From NCBI RefSeq assembly GCF_963678185.1, contig NZ_OY782757.1, positions 1,997,501 through 2,061,500 of the forward strand: a stretch of 64,000 nucleotides of DNA, read 5' to 3'. Below are positions 33,351 to 43,936 of the stretch, piece by piece. This DNA is from an uncultured Tolumonas sp. GTDB taxonomy: Bacteria; Pseudomonadota; Gammaproteobacteria; Enterobacterales; Aeromonadaceae. Position 1 is the first letter of the stretch; the number at the start of each line of letters is the position of its first letter. The position numbers and the translations under genes were made by a program. The notes under the pieces were generated by a model. It worked only from the letters and a program-made list of their open reading frames with translations, made no database searches and was not told the origin of the DNA.

Positions 33351-33389
33351 AGGGGCGAGATTATAGACTATAATCTCGCCCCTAGTAAA
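33351..33389 (-). promoter_or_regulatory. Perfect 33-bp palindrome with embedded candidate rplJ promoter
   Basis: Between rplA and rplJ, arms AGGGGCGAGATTATAG and CTATAATCTCGCCCCT surround one base (33351-33383). On the minus strand -35 TTTACT (33389-33384), an 18-bp spacer and -10 TATAAT (33365-33360) are laid across the palindrome, so transcription would begin inside the second arm. Read-through from rplKA makes the whole hairpin; transcripts from this promoter do not. The -35 is only 4/6. Confidence 0.6.
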
Positions 33390-33394
33390 TAAGC

Positions 33395-34099
33395 TTAAGC
33401 AGCTTTGGTATCCAGAGAAGCCTGATCAACAGCTAAACCTGCACCCATAGTGGTAGACAAGCTAACTTTCTTGACGAATTGGCCTTTAGAAGTCGATGGT
33501 TTTGCTTTTTTCAGCGCAACCAGCAGAGCTTCCAAGTTCTCTTTCAGCTGAGCTTCAGTGAAGTCAACCTTACCGATGGTAGAATGGATGATACCATTCT
33601 TGTCGTTACGGTAACGAACCTGACCAGCTTTAGCATTGTTAACTGCTTCAGCAACGTTAGGAGTTACAGTACCAACTTTAGGGTTTGGCATCAGACCACG
33701 TGGGCCCAGGATTTGACCCAGTTGACCAACTACGCGCATTGCATCTGGAGAAGCAATAACTACGTCGAAGTTCATTTCGCCACGTTTGATCTGTTCAGCC
33801 AGATCGTCCATACCTACCAGGTCAGCACCAGCTGCTTTTGCAGCTTCAGCGTTTGCACCTTGAGTAAATACAGCTACACGTACAGTACGACCAGTACCGT
33901 TAGGCAGTACAGTTGCACCACGTACGTTTTGATCTGATTTACGAGCATCGATGCCCAGGTTAACTGCAACGTCAACACTTTCAACGAACTTAGCAGTAGC
34001 CAGTTCTTTCAGTAAAGCAACGGCTTCAGTGATGTTGTACTCTTTAGTACCATCAACTTTTTCACGAATTACGCGCATGCGTTTAGTTAATTTAGCCAT
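33395..34099 (-). CDS. rplA: 50S ribosomal protein L1
   Basis: 23S rRNA-binding protein of the L1 stalk and translational repressor of rplKA. 234 residues, [20 protein letters not shown] at the N-terminus, [15 protein letters not shown] in the RNA-binding region. Follows rplK by 4 bp. Confidence 0.99.
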   Translation of the reverse strand: MAKLTKRMRVIREKVDGTKEYNITEAVALLKELATAKFVESVDVAVNLGIDARKSDQNVRGATVLPNGTGRTVRVAVFTQGANAEAAKAAGADLVGMDDLAEQIKRGEMNFDVVIASPDAMRVVGQLGQILGPRGLMPNPKVGTVTPNVAEAVNNAKAGQVRYRNDKNGIIHSTIGKVDFTEAQLKENLEALLVALKKAKPSTSKGQFVKKVSLSTTMGAGLAVDQASLDTKAA

Positions 34100-34103
34100 T
34101 GTC

Positions 34104-34532
34104 TTATCCCTCTACTACCAGGCCCATAGAACGGGCAGAGCCAGCGATACAGCGGGCTTTCGCTTCCAAATCAGTACCAGTCATATCTGGTTCTTTAGTT
34201 TTGGCGATTTCCAGCAGTTGAGCGTGAGTCACTTTACCCACTTTATCTTTGTTTGGCTTAGATGAGCCAGACTTGATATCAGCAGCTTTCTTCAACAAGT
34301 AAGAAGCTGGTGGAGTTTTAGTTTCGAAAGTGAAAGAACGGTCACTGTATACAGTGATTACAACTGGAGTAGGCGCGCCTTTTTCCAGTTTGTCTGTACG
34401 GGCGTTGAACGCTTTACAGAATTCCATGATGTTAACACCGTGCTGACCCAGAGCCGGACCTACTGGCGGGCTTGGATTCGCGCTGCCGGCCTTAACTTGC
34501 AGCTTGATATAGGCTGAAACTTTCTTTGCCAT
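34104..34532 (-). CDS. rplK: 50S ribosomal protein L11
   Basis: GTPase-centre protein needed for RelA activation. 142 residues, [20 protein letters not shown] at the N-terminus including the Pro-rich [17 protein letters not shown]. Has its own promoter inside the nusG terminator. Confidence 0.99.
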   Translation of the reverse strand: MAKKVSAYIKLQVKAGSANPSPPVGPALGQHGVNIMEFCKAFNARTDKLEKGAPTPVVITVYSDRSFTFETKTPPASYLLKKAADIKSGSSKPNKDKVGKVTHAQLLEIAKTKEPDMTGTDLEAKARCIAGSARSMGLVVEG

Positions 34533-34603
34533 TTTACAATTACCTCAAATGTGGGTTCTAGCGCCTCAGAGCTAAGCTCTTCATCGGCTCCCCAATAGAA
34601 AAA

Positions 34604-34642
34604 GGGGCAGCGAATTATAGGGATAACCACTGCCCCAGACAA
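34604..34642 (-). promoter_or_regulatory. rplK promoter nested inside the nusG terminator
   Basis: On the minus strand -35 TTGTCT (34642-34637), 17-bp spacer, -10 TATAAT (34619-34614), start expected near 34607. The same DNA encodes a terminator for secE-nusG: arms GGGGCAG (34636-34630) and CTGCCCC (34610-34604), extendable by GU and GC pairs, followed by TTTTT. The start point falls in the 3' arm, so transcripts from the internal promoter cannot form the hairpin. Confidence 0.8.
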
Positions 34643-34651
34643 CCAGTAATA

Positions 34652-35194
34652 TTAAACTTTTTCGACCTGACTGAAATCCAGTTCAACCGGTGTAGCACGA
34701 CCGAAGATCAACACAGAAACCTTCATACGGCTCTTGTCGTAGTCAACTTCTTCTACTGTACCGTTGAAGTCAGCAAATGGACCATCAGATACACGGATAA
34801 CTTCACCTGGTTCGAACAGAGTTTTGTGTTTTGGTTTATCCACAGACTCTTGCAGACGATTCAGGATAGCATCGGCTTCTTTATCGGTAATAGGTGCTGG
34901 ACGATCAGACGTGCCGCCGATGAAGCCCATTACACGCGGTACATTACGTACTAAATGCCATGATGCATCGTTCATGATCATTTGCACTAATACATAACCT
35001 GGGAAAAACTTACGTTCACTTTTACGTTTTTGACCGGCACGCATTTCTACTATTTCTTCTGTCGGAACCAGAATTTCGCCAAACTGGTCTTCCATTGCGT
35101 GCATTTTGATATGTTCTTTTAATGACTTGGATACGCGGCCTTCATAACCGGAAAAGGCTTGTACAACATACCATCTCATGCGTTGTTCTGACAT
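34652..35194 (-). CDS. nusG: Transcription antitermination/termination factor NusG
   Basis: Binds RNA polymerase, links it to Rho and to the ribosome. 180 residues: N-terminal NGN domain ([19 protein letters not shown]) and C-terminal KOW domain ([19 protein letters not shown]). Three bases after secE, as in most bacteria. Confidence 0.99.
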   Translation of the reverse strand: MSEQRMRWYVVQAFSGYEGRVSKSLKEHIKMHAMEDQFGEILVPTEEIVEMRAGQKRKSERKFFPGYVLVQMIMNDASWHLVRNVPRVMGFIGGTSDRPAPITDKEADAILNRLQESVDKPKHKTLFEPGEVIRVSDGPFADFNGTVEEVDYDKSRMKVSVLIFGRATPVELDFSQVEKV

Positions 35195-35197
35195 TTA

Positions 35198-35581
35198 TTA
35201 ACCCTTCATTCCGGTGATCAACTCAACTAGCCAGATCAGAGCACCATCTATTAAAAATAAGAATAGGCCCATAACAACGGTGAATGCAAAAATAATCAGG
35301 GTTGTTTGAATGGTTTCCTGGCGAGTAGGCCATACCACTTTGCGGACTTCCTTGATGGATTCCCGGCTAAAAGTCAGTAATGCTTTACCCTGAAGAGTCT
35401 GCAATGCCGTGACGGCAGCTGCTGCAAAAGCAATAACAACTGCGACAACACGAATGAATAATGATTTTTCAGCAAAAACTGAATTACCAACCACCGTAGC
35501 CGCCAGAAGAATGAAGACCAGCCCCCACAATGCGATGTTTTTTCCTTTGTTGCGGTTCTGGCTTTCAACATTCACACTCAT
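35198..35581 (-). CDS. secE: Preprotein translocase subunit SecE
   Basis: Inner-membrane subunit of the SecYEG channel. 127 residues with three hydrophobic segments (about 17-35, 40-60 and 95-118), the amphipathic region SRESIKEVRKVVWPTRQET before the last one being the essential conserved part; the three-segment form is the E. coli type. Lies between tRNA-Trp and nusG. Confidence 0.98.
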   Translation of the reverse strand: MSVNVESQNRNKGKNIALWGLVFILLAATVVGNSVFAEKSLFIRVVAVVIAFAAAAVTALQTLQGKALLTFSRESIKEVRKVVWPTRQETIQTTLIIFAFTVVMGLFLFLIDGALIWLVELITGMKG

Positions 35582-35637
35582 ACAATCTACCTGTATTCGT
35601 TTTCAGTGCATTAAATCCGCTACTTGCGGTATTGATT

Positions 35638-35714
35638 TGGCAGGGGCGGAGGGATTCGAACCCCCAACCATCGGTTTTGGAGACCGCTGTTCTACCAATT
35701 GGAACTACGCCCCT
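35638..35714 (-). tRNA. tRNA-Trp (CCA), copy 1
   Basis: Minus-strand cloverleaf starting AGGGGCGTAG, anticodon loop CTCCAAA (anticodon CCA), T-arm GGGGGTTCGAATCCC, acceptor pairing AGGGGCG/CGCCCCT, with encoded discriminator G and CCA end. Lies between tufB and secE as in vibrios. Identical over all 77 bases to the copy at 52401-52477. Confidence 0.98.
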
Positions 35715-35721
35715 AAGATAA

Positions 35722-35746
35722 CAAAGCCCCGATTATAGGGGCTTTG
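35722..35746 (-). terminator. Hairpin between tufB and tRNA-Trp
   Basis: Perfect 9-bp stem CAAAGCCCC/GGGGCTTTG with a 7-base loop. Only TTATC follows on minus, so termination may be partial, leaving some read-through into tRNA-Trp and secE. Confidence 0.65.
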
Positions 35747-35768
35747 ATTATATTTGTAACCGAAAGAA

Positions 35769-36968
<1,200 letters not shown>

Positions 36969-37048
36969 CTAACACTGTTTGTATGGTAAGAAACTCACCA
37001 CGGTACACACCGTCCGACGAGTATCAATGATTGCGTTTTGATTTAAAT

Positions 37049-37123
<75 letters not shown>

Positions 37124-37142
37124 AAAACTACAATGCTCAAGA

Positions 37143-37227
37143 TGGTGGAGGGAGAAGGATTCGAACCTTCGAAGGCAGAGCCGTCAGATTTACAGTCTGA
37201 TCCCTTTGGCCGCTCGGGAATCCCTCC
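37143..37227 (-). tRNA. tRNA-Tyr (GUA)
   Basis: Minus strand, class II tRNA with long variable arm, 85 bases. Begins GGAGGGATTCCCGAGCGG, anticodon loop CTGTAAA (anticodon GTA), T-arm AAGGTTCGAATCCTT, encoded CCA. First gene of the tRNA-tufB transcript; 19 bp before tRNA-Gly. The two tRNA-Thr genes that flank this pair in E. coli are absent. Confidence 0.98.
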
Positions 37228-37270
37228 ATCAGTGCCAATAAATCATGGCGTCCTGCAAAGAGCGTTGCGA

Positions 37271-37299
37271 ATTCTAGTGCAAGCGTGGCGGTGGAGCAA
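37271..37299 (-). promoter_or_regulatory. Promoter of the tRNA-Tyr/Gly-tufB operon
   Basis: Minus strand -35 TTGCTC (37299-37294), 17-bp spacer, -10 TAGAAT (37276-37271), followed by a GC-containing discriminator TCGCAACGC typical of stable-RNA promoters under stringent control. Confidence 0.65.
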
Positions 37300-37448
37300 C
37301 TACTCTGCAGTGTGTTTTCACGAGTTTTCTGTCCCGTTTCCATGAATTTGTTCTGTTTTCTGCTTTTTGAGTACTCACATACGCTTTCGGTTGTCGAATA
37401 ACAGGGGGTTGGTGTAATGTCGGGCCTCTTGCTGAAAGGACCTCACGA

Positions 37449-38396
37449 ATGACAGCTGATCCACAACATCTCTCGCCTTATTTACATTTTTTCAGGGAAC
37501 AGTGGGCTCATCTGCGTGATTCCGTCCCTCTTTCATTGACGGAACAAGATCTGATTGATTTACGAGGCATTCATGATGAGTTGTCTCTGGATGAGGTTCG
37601 AGATATTTATCTGCCTCTGTCGCGTTTATTGAATCTGTATGTCAAAGCGCGCCAACACCGCAGCAAAGTTATTGAACAATTTCTAAGTACGCCGAATCAG
37701 CGCGTTCCTTATGTGATCAGCATTGCCGGTAGTGTGGCGGTGGGGAAAAGCACCACGGCGCGTATCCTGCAAGCATTACTGGAACATTGGCCGGAACACC
37801 CGAAAGTCGAGTTGATCACCACAGACGGTTTTCTTTATCCCAACCGGGTATTGGAAGAACGTGGGCTGATGAAGAAAAAAGGCTTTCCGCAATCTTATGA
37901 TATGCGCCGCCTGGTTAATTTTGTTGCCGATATTAAAGCAGGCAACCAACGCGTTGAGGCGCCCATCTATTCTCACCACATCTATGACATTATTCCTGAC
38001 CAGATGAAAGTCGTGGAACAGCCCGATATTTTGATCATCGAAGGTTTGAATGTCTTACAAAGCGGAATGGACTATCCACATGACCCACATCATGTGTTTG
38101 TTTCTGATTTTGTTGATTTTTCTATCTATGTCGATGCAGATAAACAGCTGTTAAAAGAGTGGTATATTCAGCGCTTCCTACGTTTCCGTAAAAGTGCATT
38201 TTCTGACCCATCCAGTTACTTTCATCATTATTCACATTTTGATGAAGATGAAGCTGCTGCTACAGCCAGCCGGATCTGGGATGAAATCAATTACCCGAAT
38301 TTAATTGCCAATATCTTGCCGACCCGCGAACGGGCGAACCTGATCCTGACTAAAAGTAGTCAGCACGCAATAGAGCAAGTTCGGTTACGGAAATAA
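37449..38396 (+). CDS. coaA: Pantothenate kinase (type I)
   Basis: First committed step of coenzyme A synthesis: phosphorylates pantothenate with ATP. 315 residues, P-loop GSVAVGKST at 94-102, and [25 protein letters not shown] conserved region as in E. coli CoaA (316 residues). AAAGGA Shine-Dalgarno. Convergent with birA, with a single base between the two stops. Confidence 0.98.
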   Translation: MTADPQHLSPYLHFFREQWAHLRDSVPLSLTEQDLIDLRGIHDELSLDEVRDIYLPLSRLLNLYVKARQHRSKVIEQFLSTPNQRVPYVISIAGSVAVGKSTTARILQALLEHWPEHPKVELITTDGFLYPNRVLEERGLMKKKGFPQSYDMRRLVNFVADIKAGNQRVEAPIYSHHIYDIIPDQMKVVEQPDILIIEGLNVLQSGMDYPHDPHHVFVSDFVDFSIYVDADKQLLKEWYIQRFLRFRKSAFSDPSSYFHHYSHFDEDEAAATASRIWDEINYPNLIANILPTRERANLILTKSSQHAIEQVRLRK

Positions 38397-38397
38397 C

Positions 38398-39363
38398 TCA
38401 AATGTCGGCGCGTAAAGAGATCTCGCCGCCGACAAATTTATGCATACCATCCTGATCTTGCAGCAACATATTTCCCTGCCCGTCTATGCCGCAATAGATG
38501 CCGTGGATGACCTGATTGCCCAGCAATACTTTCACCGGCTGTTGCATAAAAATATCTAAACGATTCCAATCCATCAAAAATGCAGTTAATCCCTGTTGCT
38601 CAAACAGAACTAGCGCATTTCTCAAAGCTCGGATAATCGTAGCACTCAGTTGATTGCGATCGACCACGACCGGTTGCTCCGCCAAATGAGCACAAGGCTG
38701 ATCCAATTGTGCAATGACCGCATCCGGTAAATTCAGGTTCACACCAACACCAATCACCAGATGGCAGATGCCGCCGACTGCAGCTGACATTTCGACCAAT
38801 ATGCCTGCGAGTTTTCGCCGCGCCATGTAGATGTCATTCGGCCATTTCAGGCTCAAATCCCGGTAACCTGCACTTTCCAGCGCTTGCACCACGGCAACAC
38901 CAATGGCCAGACTTAACCCCATCGCCGCACTAGGGCCATCATCAAGTCGCCAGTACATACTCATAATGAACTGACTACCGAAGGGTGAATGCCATTGCCG
39001 TCCGCGCCGTCCACGACCCGCCGTCTGGCTTTCGGCCAGCACACACTCGCCTTTTTGCCAACGCTCAAGTTGCGCCATCATGTATTGATTAGTGGAATCA
39101 ATCACGGCACATGTGTGTATAGGCGCGCCAACAGCTAAGTGTTGAAGTGTTTCGGTATTCAACAGCTCAAGTGGTGTATTTAAGCGATAACCTTTGCCGG
39201 TAATGCTAAATATTTCCAATCCTAATAAGCGTAGGCTTTTTATCTGCTGGCTAATAGCGGCACGACTGATCCCTAATTCGGCCCCGATCTGTTCACCGGA
39301 ATGAAAAGCACCATCGGCTAACACTGCCAGCAACGCTTGTTGACGTGAATTCAGCTGTTTCAT
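38398..39363 (-). CDS. birA: Biotin-protein ligase and biotin operon repressor BirA
   Basis: 321 residues. N-terminal winged helix (about 1-65, with ELGISRAAISQQIKSLRLLG) binds the bio operator; the central ligase domain has GRGRRGRQW, and the C-terminal SH3-like domain follows. Attaches biotin to acetyl-CoA carboxylase carrier protein and would also modify Lys1164 of the carboxylase at 6133-9732. Overlaps murB by 4 bp (ATGA). Confidence 0.97.
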   Translation of the reverse strand: MKQLNSRQQALLAVLADGAFHSGEQIGAELGISRAAISQQIKSLRLLGLEIFSITGKGYRLNTPLELLNTETLQHLAVGAPIHTCAVIDSTNQYMMAQLERWQKGECVLAESQTAGRGRRGRQWHSPFGSQFIMSMYWRLDDGPSAAMGLSLAIGVAVVQALESAGYRDLSLKWPNDIYMARRKLAGILVEMSAAVGGICHLVIGVGVNLNLPDAVIAQLDQPCAHLAEQPVVVDRNQLSATIIRALRNALVLFEQQGLTAFLMDWNRLDIFMQQPVKVLLGNQVIHGIYCGIDGQGNMLLQDQDGMHKFVGGEISLRADI

Positions 39364-40400
39364 TGGATGGCCTGCAGGCTATTTATTTCGCCGGACTTAC
39401 CCATAAAACGCACCTCTGGTTCCAATTGCACAGCAAATTGCTGCTTAACCGTGCCGGCAACATGTTTCGCCAACTGCAGAATTTCAGCTGCACTGGCATT
39501 ACCTAGATTGACCAACACCAACGCCTGATCACGATGCACGCCCGCATTGCCCAGACAAAATCCTTTCAGGCCCGCTTGATCAATCAACCAACCAGCGGCT
39601 AATTTATTCAGGCCTTCACCGGCAGCAAAACACGGGATGGCAGGATGTTGTTGTTTAAGTGCTGCAGCTTGCGTTGCGCTGACTACCGGATTTTTAAAGA
39701 AACTACCTGCATTGCCTAACAAGCTCGGATCAGGCAATTTACTCTGGCGTAATTCACAAACCGTCATGAAGATTTGTTCGGCGGTCGCATTGGCACCCAG
39801 TGCTTTCAGTGGGCCGTATTCCACTACCGGTTGCCATTGTTTTGGAATACGTAAACCAACAGCGGTAATGATCACTTGATCATGCAGTTCATGCTTAAAC
39901 AGGCTGTCACGATAACCAAACTGACATGCTGCCGCACTATAACGCTGACGATGGCCATCAGAGAAATGCCACGTATCGACATATTCACAGAACTGACAGA
40001 ATTCGACACCGTAAGCGCCAATATTTTGTACCGGTGCGGCACCTACAGTACCAGGGATCAGCGCCAGATTTTCCATCCCCGGCATTTGATTTTGCAGCGT
40101 CCACTGGATCAGCGCTGGCCAATTTTCCCCAGCTGCAACATGTAGCAACCAGGCATCTGCAGTTTCCTGCACCGAGATCCCTTTCAGGCGGTTAACAATT
40201 ACCAGTCCATCAAAATCGGTGGTGAATAGGATATTGCTACCCTCACCAATCAATAACCGTGGTTGACTGTCTGACCACCACGCAGATCCACGCAGCGTAT
40301 CAAGCTCCGCCTCATCATTTAACACAAAGCCCATTTTCGCCTGAGCATCGAGGCCAAATGTATTGAATGATTTTAGAGGGAACGGAGCTATGGGTTGCAT
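39360..40400 (-). CDS. murB: UDP-N-acetylenolpyruvoylglucosamine reductase
   Basis: FAD enzyme that makes UDP-N-acetylmuramate for peptidoglycan. 346 residues, type I MurB: NTFGLDAQAKMGFVL at the N-terminus, FAD site LLIGEGSNILF and GTVGAAPVQNIGAYGVE, and the catalytic Ser in GNAGSFFKNPVVS. murB-birA is the enteric order. Confidence 0.97.
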   Translation of the reverse strand: MQPIAPFPLKSFNTFGLDAQAKMGFVLNDEAELDTLRGSAWWSDSQPRLLIGEGSNILFTTDFDGLVIVNRLKGISVQETADAWLLHVAAGENWPALIQWTLQNQMPGMENLALIPGTVGAAPVQNIGAYGVEFCQFCEYVDTWHFSDGHRQRYSAAACQFGYRDSLFKHELHDQVIITAVGLRIPKQWQPVVEYGPLKALGANATAEQIFMTVCELRQSKLPDPSLLGNAGSFFKNPVVSATQAAALKQQHPAIPCFAAGEGLNKLAAGWLIDQAGLKGFCLGNAGVHRDQALVLVNLGNASAAEILQLAKHVAGTVKQQFAVQLEPEVRFMGKSGEINSLQAIQ

Positions 40401-40424
40401 AAATCAAAACCTTGTAGAATGTGA

Positions 40425-40453
40425 TGAAAAACAAAGCGGCACTTAATGTGCCG
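40425..40453 (-). terminator. Terminator after ffh
   Basis: Stem AGCGGCAC/GTGCCGCT with a 5-base loop at 40435-40455 region, followed on minus by TTGTTTTTC. Lies between ffh and murB. Confidence 0.85.
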
Positions 40454-40463
40454 CTATCTGAAA

Positions 40464-41837
40464 TCAGAAACCACCGCGGCCGAAACCACCTGGCGGTAAC
40501 ATGTTTTTCATATTTCCCATCATTTTTCGTAAGCCACCTTTACCGGCCACTTTCTTCATCATTTTTTGCATCTGGTCAAATTGCTTCAGCAACCGATTCA
40601 CATCCTGGATTTCAGTGCCTGAGCCCATGGCGATACGTTTTTTACGTGAGCCCTTGATGATGTCCGGATTACGACGCTCGCCTTTGGTCATCGAATTGAT
40701 GATGGCTTCCATGCGAACTGTAAGTTTGTCATCGAGCTGGCCTTTGACGTTATCTGGCAGACCAGAAACGCCGGGCAATTTATCGAGCATGCTCATCATG
40801 CCGCCCATATTGCGCATCTGTACCAGCTGCTCGCGGAAGTCTTCCAGATCGAAGCCTTTACCTTTCTGAACTTTTTGCGCCAGCTTGGTCGCTTTTTCTT
40901 TGTCGACGTTGCGTTCCATCTCTTCGATCAGAGACAGCACGTCACCCATACCCAGAATACGGGAAGCGATACGATCGGGGTGGAAAGGTTCCAGCGCATC
41001 GGTCTTTTCACCCATACCGATAAATTTGATCGGTTTGCCGGTGATATGGCGAACCGACAGTGCCGCACCACCACGCGCATCACCATCGGCTTTGGTTAAG
41101 ATCACACCGGTTAATGGCAGCGCTTCGCTGAATGCTTTAGCGGTATTTGCCGCATCCTGCCCCGTCATCGCATCGACCACAAACAGCGTTTCGATAGGAT
41201 TCAGCTGTTTATGCAGCAGCTGGATCTCTTCCATCATTTCGCTATCGACATGCAAACGACCGGCGGTATCGACAATCAACACATCAAAATAGCGCTTACG
41301 TGCGCTATCTAGTGCTGCAGCCGCGATTTGTGATGGTGTTTGGCTGGTGTCACTCGGGAAAAAATCAACCCCGATGTCATTTGCCAATGTTTCCAGCTGT
41401 TTGATCGCTGCTGGGCGATAAACGTCCGCTGAAACCACTAAAACTTTTTTCTTCTGGCGTTCGGTCAGCAGTTTAGCCAGTTTGGCTACCGAAGTGGTTT
41501 TACCCGCCCCCTGCAAACCCGCCATTAATAAAATCGCCGGTGGTTGGGTGGCTAAATCCAGATCCTGGTTTGCTTCACCCATTACTGAGATCAGTTCACC
41601 ATGAACGATCTTGATGAAAGCCTGACCCGGGCTTAGGCTTTTACTGACTTCTTGCCCAACCGCACGTTCTTTCACACGGTTAACAAACTCTTTGACGACA
41701 GGTAATGCAACATCGGCTTCCAACAGAGCCATACGCACTTCACGCAGGGTATCTTTGATGTTGTCGTCGGTCAGACGTCCACGCCCGCTGATGTTTCGCA
41801 ACGTGGCGGATAGACGCTCGGTTAAATTTTCAAACAT
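40464..41837 (-). CDS. ffh: Signal recognition particle protein Ffh
   Basis: Binds signal sequences on ribosomes together with 4.5S RNA and docks to FtsY. 457 residues: N domain, GTPase G domain with GLQGAGKTT (107-115), and a Met-rich M domain (about 300-457) with MRNMGGMMSMLDKLPG and the C-terminal Gly/Met-rich tail. Divergent from ypjD as in E. coli. Confidence 0.98.
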   Translation of the reverse strand: MFENLTERLSATLRNISGRGRLTDDNIKDTLREVRMALLEADVALPVVKEFVNRVKERAVGQEVSKSLSPGQAFIKIVHGELISVMGEANQDLDLATQPPAILLMAGLQGAGKTTSVAKLAKLLTERQKKKVLVVSADVYRPAAIKQLETLANDIGVDFFPSDTSQTPSQIAAAALDSARKRYFDVLIVDTAGRLHVDSEMMEEIQLLHKQLNPIETLFVVDAMTGQDAANTAKAFSEALPLTGVILTKADGDARGGAALSVRHITGKPIKFIGMGEKTDALEPFHPDRIASRILGMGDVLSLIEEMERNVDKEKATKLAQKVQKGKGFDLEDFREQLVQMRNMGGMMSMLDKLPGVSGLPDNVKGQLDDKLTVRMEAIINSMTKGERRNPDIIKGSRKKRIAMGSGTEIQDVNRLLKQFDQMQKMMKKVAGKGGLRKMMGNMKNMLPPGGFGRGGF

Positions 41838-42044
41838 GACTGGCTCCGCAGCTTATGGCCAAATTGTTGTCGATTATAGCCAAGTCACTGCAGATACTAA
41901 AGAAAGGGATTCGCGGAACAGGCGTTGTATACAAAATTGCGTTTAATCACGCCAATAATTCTCATTTATGCTATGCATCTGGCTGCAAAATACAGACAAG
42001 GCTATACTGCAGGTTCACTTGTTTTAGATGGCTCTTAAAAAATT

Positions 42045-42830
42045 ATGCTGATCGTAGCATTACTGGGCATAGGCTTTTATTTGTTTGCAACCACATTGGT
42101 GTTGCAGCAATTTTTCACCACTCCAACACATACCCCACGCCGGGTGCTGATGGCTGCCTGGCCAGCGATCATATTACATATGCTCGCGCTGGGGATGACT
42201 ATCATTCAGGCGCAATCGGTACAAAATTTAAGTGTCATCAATGTTGCTTCACTGGTGGCGTTATTGATTAATATTGGCCTTACCATTATCAGCCAGCGAC
42301 AAAATAGCTGGATCTTATTGCCGTTTGCTTATGCTTTTGCGGTAGTGCTGTTATTTAGTAATTCGGTTACCCCCTCTCACTATTTAACCAGTTTAGGGGA
42401 TCGCCCTGGGCTTGTGATCCACATTGCGCTGGCGCTGCTTTCTTATGCCATGATGAGCATTGCCAGTCTGTTTGCTTTATTGCAGGTTTATCTGAATTAT
42501 CAGCTTAAACAACGGCGTAAGCTTAATTTACATAACGTACCACCATTGCTTCGGATCGAAAAACAGCTGGTTCGATTATTACAGATTGGCGGTGTATTGC
42601 TGACATTATCCATTTCGAGCGGTTTTTTGTTTTTAGATAATATGCTGGCGCCCAGTAATCTGGACAAAGTCGGTTTATCCGTCATTGCCTGGTGTATCTA
42701 TGCCACCTTGTTGTGGGGGCATTATTACCGCGGCTGGCGCGGTCAACGCTTAGTGATCATGACGTTAACTGGGAATCTATTGTTAGCCGTAGCTTATTTT
42801 GGCAGTCGGTTATTGCAAAGCATGTTGTAA
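42045..42830 (+). CDS. ypjD: CcsA-like inner-membrane protein YpjD
   Basis: 261 residues, about eight hydrophobic segments throughout, belonging to the cytochrome c assembly (CcsA/CcmC-like) membrane family. E. coli YpjD (CorE) sits in the same divergent position next to ffh and has been implicated in divalent metal export in some bacteria. His residues in LHMLALGM and VIHIALALLSYAMMS resemble the heme-handling His positions of the family. Precise role unknown. Confidence 0.85.
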   Translation: MLIVALLGIGFYLFATTLVLQQFFTTPTHTPRRVLMAAWPAIILHMLALGMTIIQAQSVQNLSVINVASLVALLINIGLTIISQRQNSWILLPFAYAFAVVLLFSNSVTPSHYLTSLGDRPGLVIHIALALLSYAMMSIASLFALLQVYLNYQLKQRRKLNLHNVPPLLRIEKQLVRLLQIGGVLLTLSISSGFLFLDNMLAPSNLDKVGLSVIAWCIYATLLWGHYYRGWRGQRLVIMTLTGNLLLAVAYFGSRLLQSML

Positions 42831-43823
42831 TTACTGCCAGCGATAGTTTTTGGCTCGCGCAATAATATTGGGCGGCATTCTACGGGATAACCGCGCTAAC
42901 AATGAGGCTGCCTGTTTGTGCTGTTTGTCATCGACAATGACGGAGTGATGCAACCAGCTGTAGGCCTCTTCATAATCTAATGGGCTGCCTAACCCGCTAA
43001 CCAGCATATCCACCCAGCCTATCTGTGCTTTAAGATAGCCTTGCGCTGCTGCTTCATGCATAAAAATGGCCGCTTGCTGGGTGTCACGTTGTACATAATG
43101 TCCTTTGGCGTAATAACGCGCCAAATGTTCCAAGGCAGCGGGAAGACCTTGCTGAGCCGCTTTCCACAGATACTCGATACCTAATTCAGCGTTTTTCTTA
43201 GTACAAGTTCCCGTTAATAACATATCGCCCCACAAATACTGGTAAGCCGGGATCATAACGACTCTGGCGCGCAACTCTATATCTTTAACCAACTGACATT
43301 CATCAATATTTGCAACACGGTGTAGATGTTTGTCGTCATTAATCAGAGCAATCAATTCCTCTTGCGTGTATATCTCGATAACGGATAACTCATCAGTCAC
43401 TGCCGAGTGACTGGAAATAGAACCATGTAATAATTCAGCCGGAATATCTGCTTTTTGTGCCGGACTACCAGCTGGTATTCCGCCTTGTTGTTTATCAGGA
43501 GAATCAGGAATTGATAATGGTGCAACATCTAAAGGTTTAGGTCCTGTAGGTGCATTTCCTGCCTGCTGACTACTACCTTTAGGCGCAATATTGAGTGCTT
43601 CATTAATTGATTGCGACATTCGTTGGCCTGATGAAGCTGCTGGGTTTTCTGGCGGTGCCGCAGTCTCAAGACCTGAAAAAATCGCGGTACTGGGAGGAAT
43701 ATAATCAGGGTCAGCTGCCGATCTGGCAGCAGGGGCCGCTGTAGTAGCAACATTTTCTCCCGCTGCATAAACAGCAACGCTACTAGCAAGCAAACTAACG
43801 AATATCCAAATACTGCGCATCAT
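42831..43823 (-). CDS. motX: MotX-like polar flagellar motor protein with Sel1 repeats and an extended linker
   Basis: 330 residues. After a signal peptide (FVSLLASSVAVYA) comes about 110 residues of Ala/Pro/Ser/Gln-rich linker, then a domain from about residue 145 matching Vibrio MotX: IYTEAELI-like IYTQEELIALI, DNCQLVEDI-like DECQLVKDIELRARVVMIPAYQ region, Sel1-type repeats (AAQQGLPAALEHLARYYAKG and AAAQGYLKAQIGWVD), and the MotX ending MPPNIIARAK. MotX with MotY forms the T-ring that anchors the sodium-driven PomAB stator. Vibrio MotX has about 211 residues, so the linker is an addition. Ends head-to-head with ypjD (adjacent stops). Confidence 0.8.
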   Translation of the reverse strand: MMRSIWIFVSLLASSVAVYAAGENVATTAAPAARSAADPDYIPPSTAIFSGLETAAPPENPAASSGQRMSQSINEALNIAPKGSSQQAGNAPTGPKPLDVAPLSIPDSPDKQQGGIPAGSPAQKADIPAELLHGSISSHSAVTDELSVIEIYTQEELIALINDDKHLHRVANIDECQLVKDIELRARVVMIPAYQYLWGDMLLTGTCTKKNAELGIEYLWKAAQQGLPAALEHLARYYAKGHYVQRDTQQAAIFMHEAAAQGYLKAQIGWVDMLVSGLGSPLDYEEAYSWLHHSVIVDDKQHKQAASLLARLSRRMPPNIIARAKNYRWQ

Positions 43824-43883
43824 AGACTCCCCCTGTATTCAGTATATCGACAGATCGGCAGTGGTCTTGAGCGGTAATGTGGA

Positions 43884-43914
43884 AAATAAAAAAGGGAGGC
43901 CAATTAGCCTCCCT
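43884..43914 (-). terminator. Terminator after pntB
   Basis: Stem AGGGAGGC/GCCTCCCT with a 6-base loop (43893-43914) followed on minus by TTTTATTTT. Separates pntAB from motX. Confidence 0.9.
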
Positions 43915-43936
43915 CTTCTGCGTTCTGATAGTGCTG

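Noticed and set aside
43851..43892. Sigma-28 promoter for motX
   Set aside because: GCCGAT matches part of the -10 consensus, but no TAAA -35 element occurs at the right distance.
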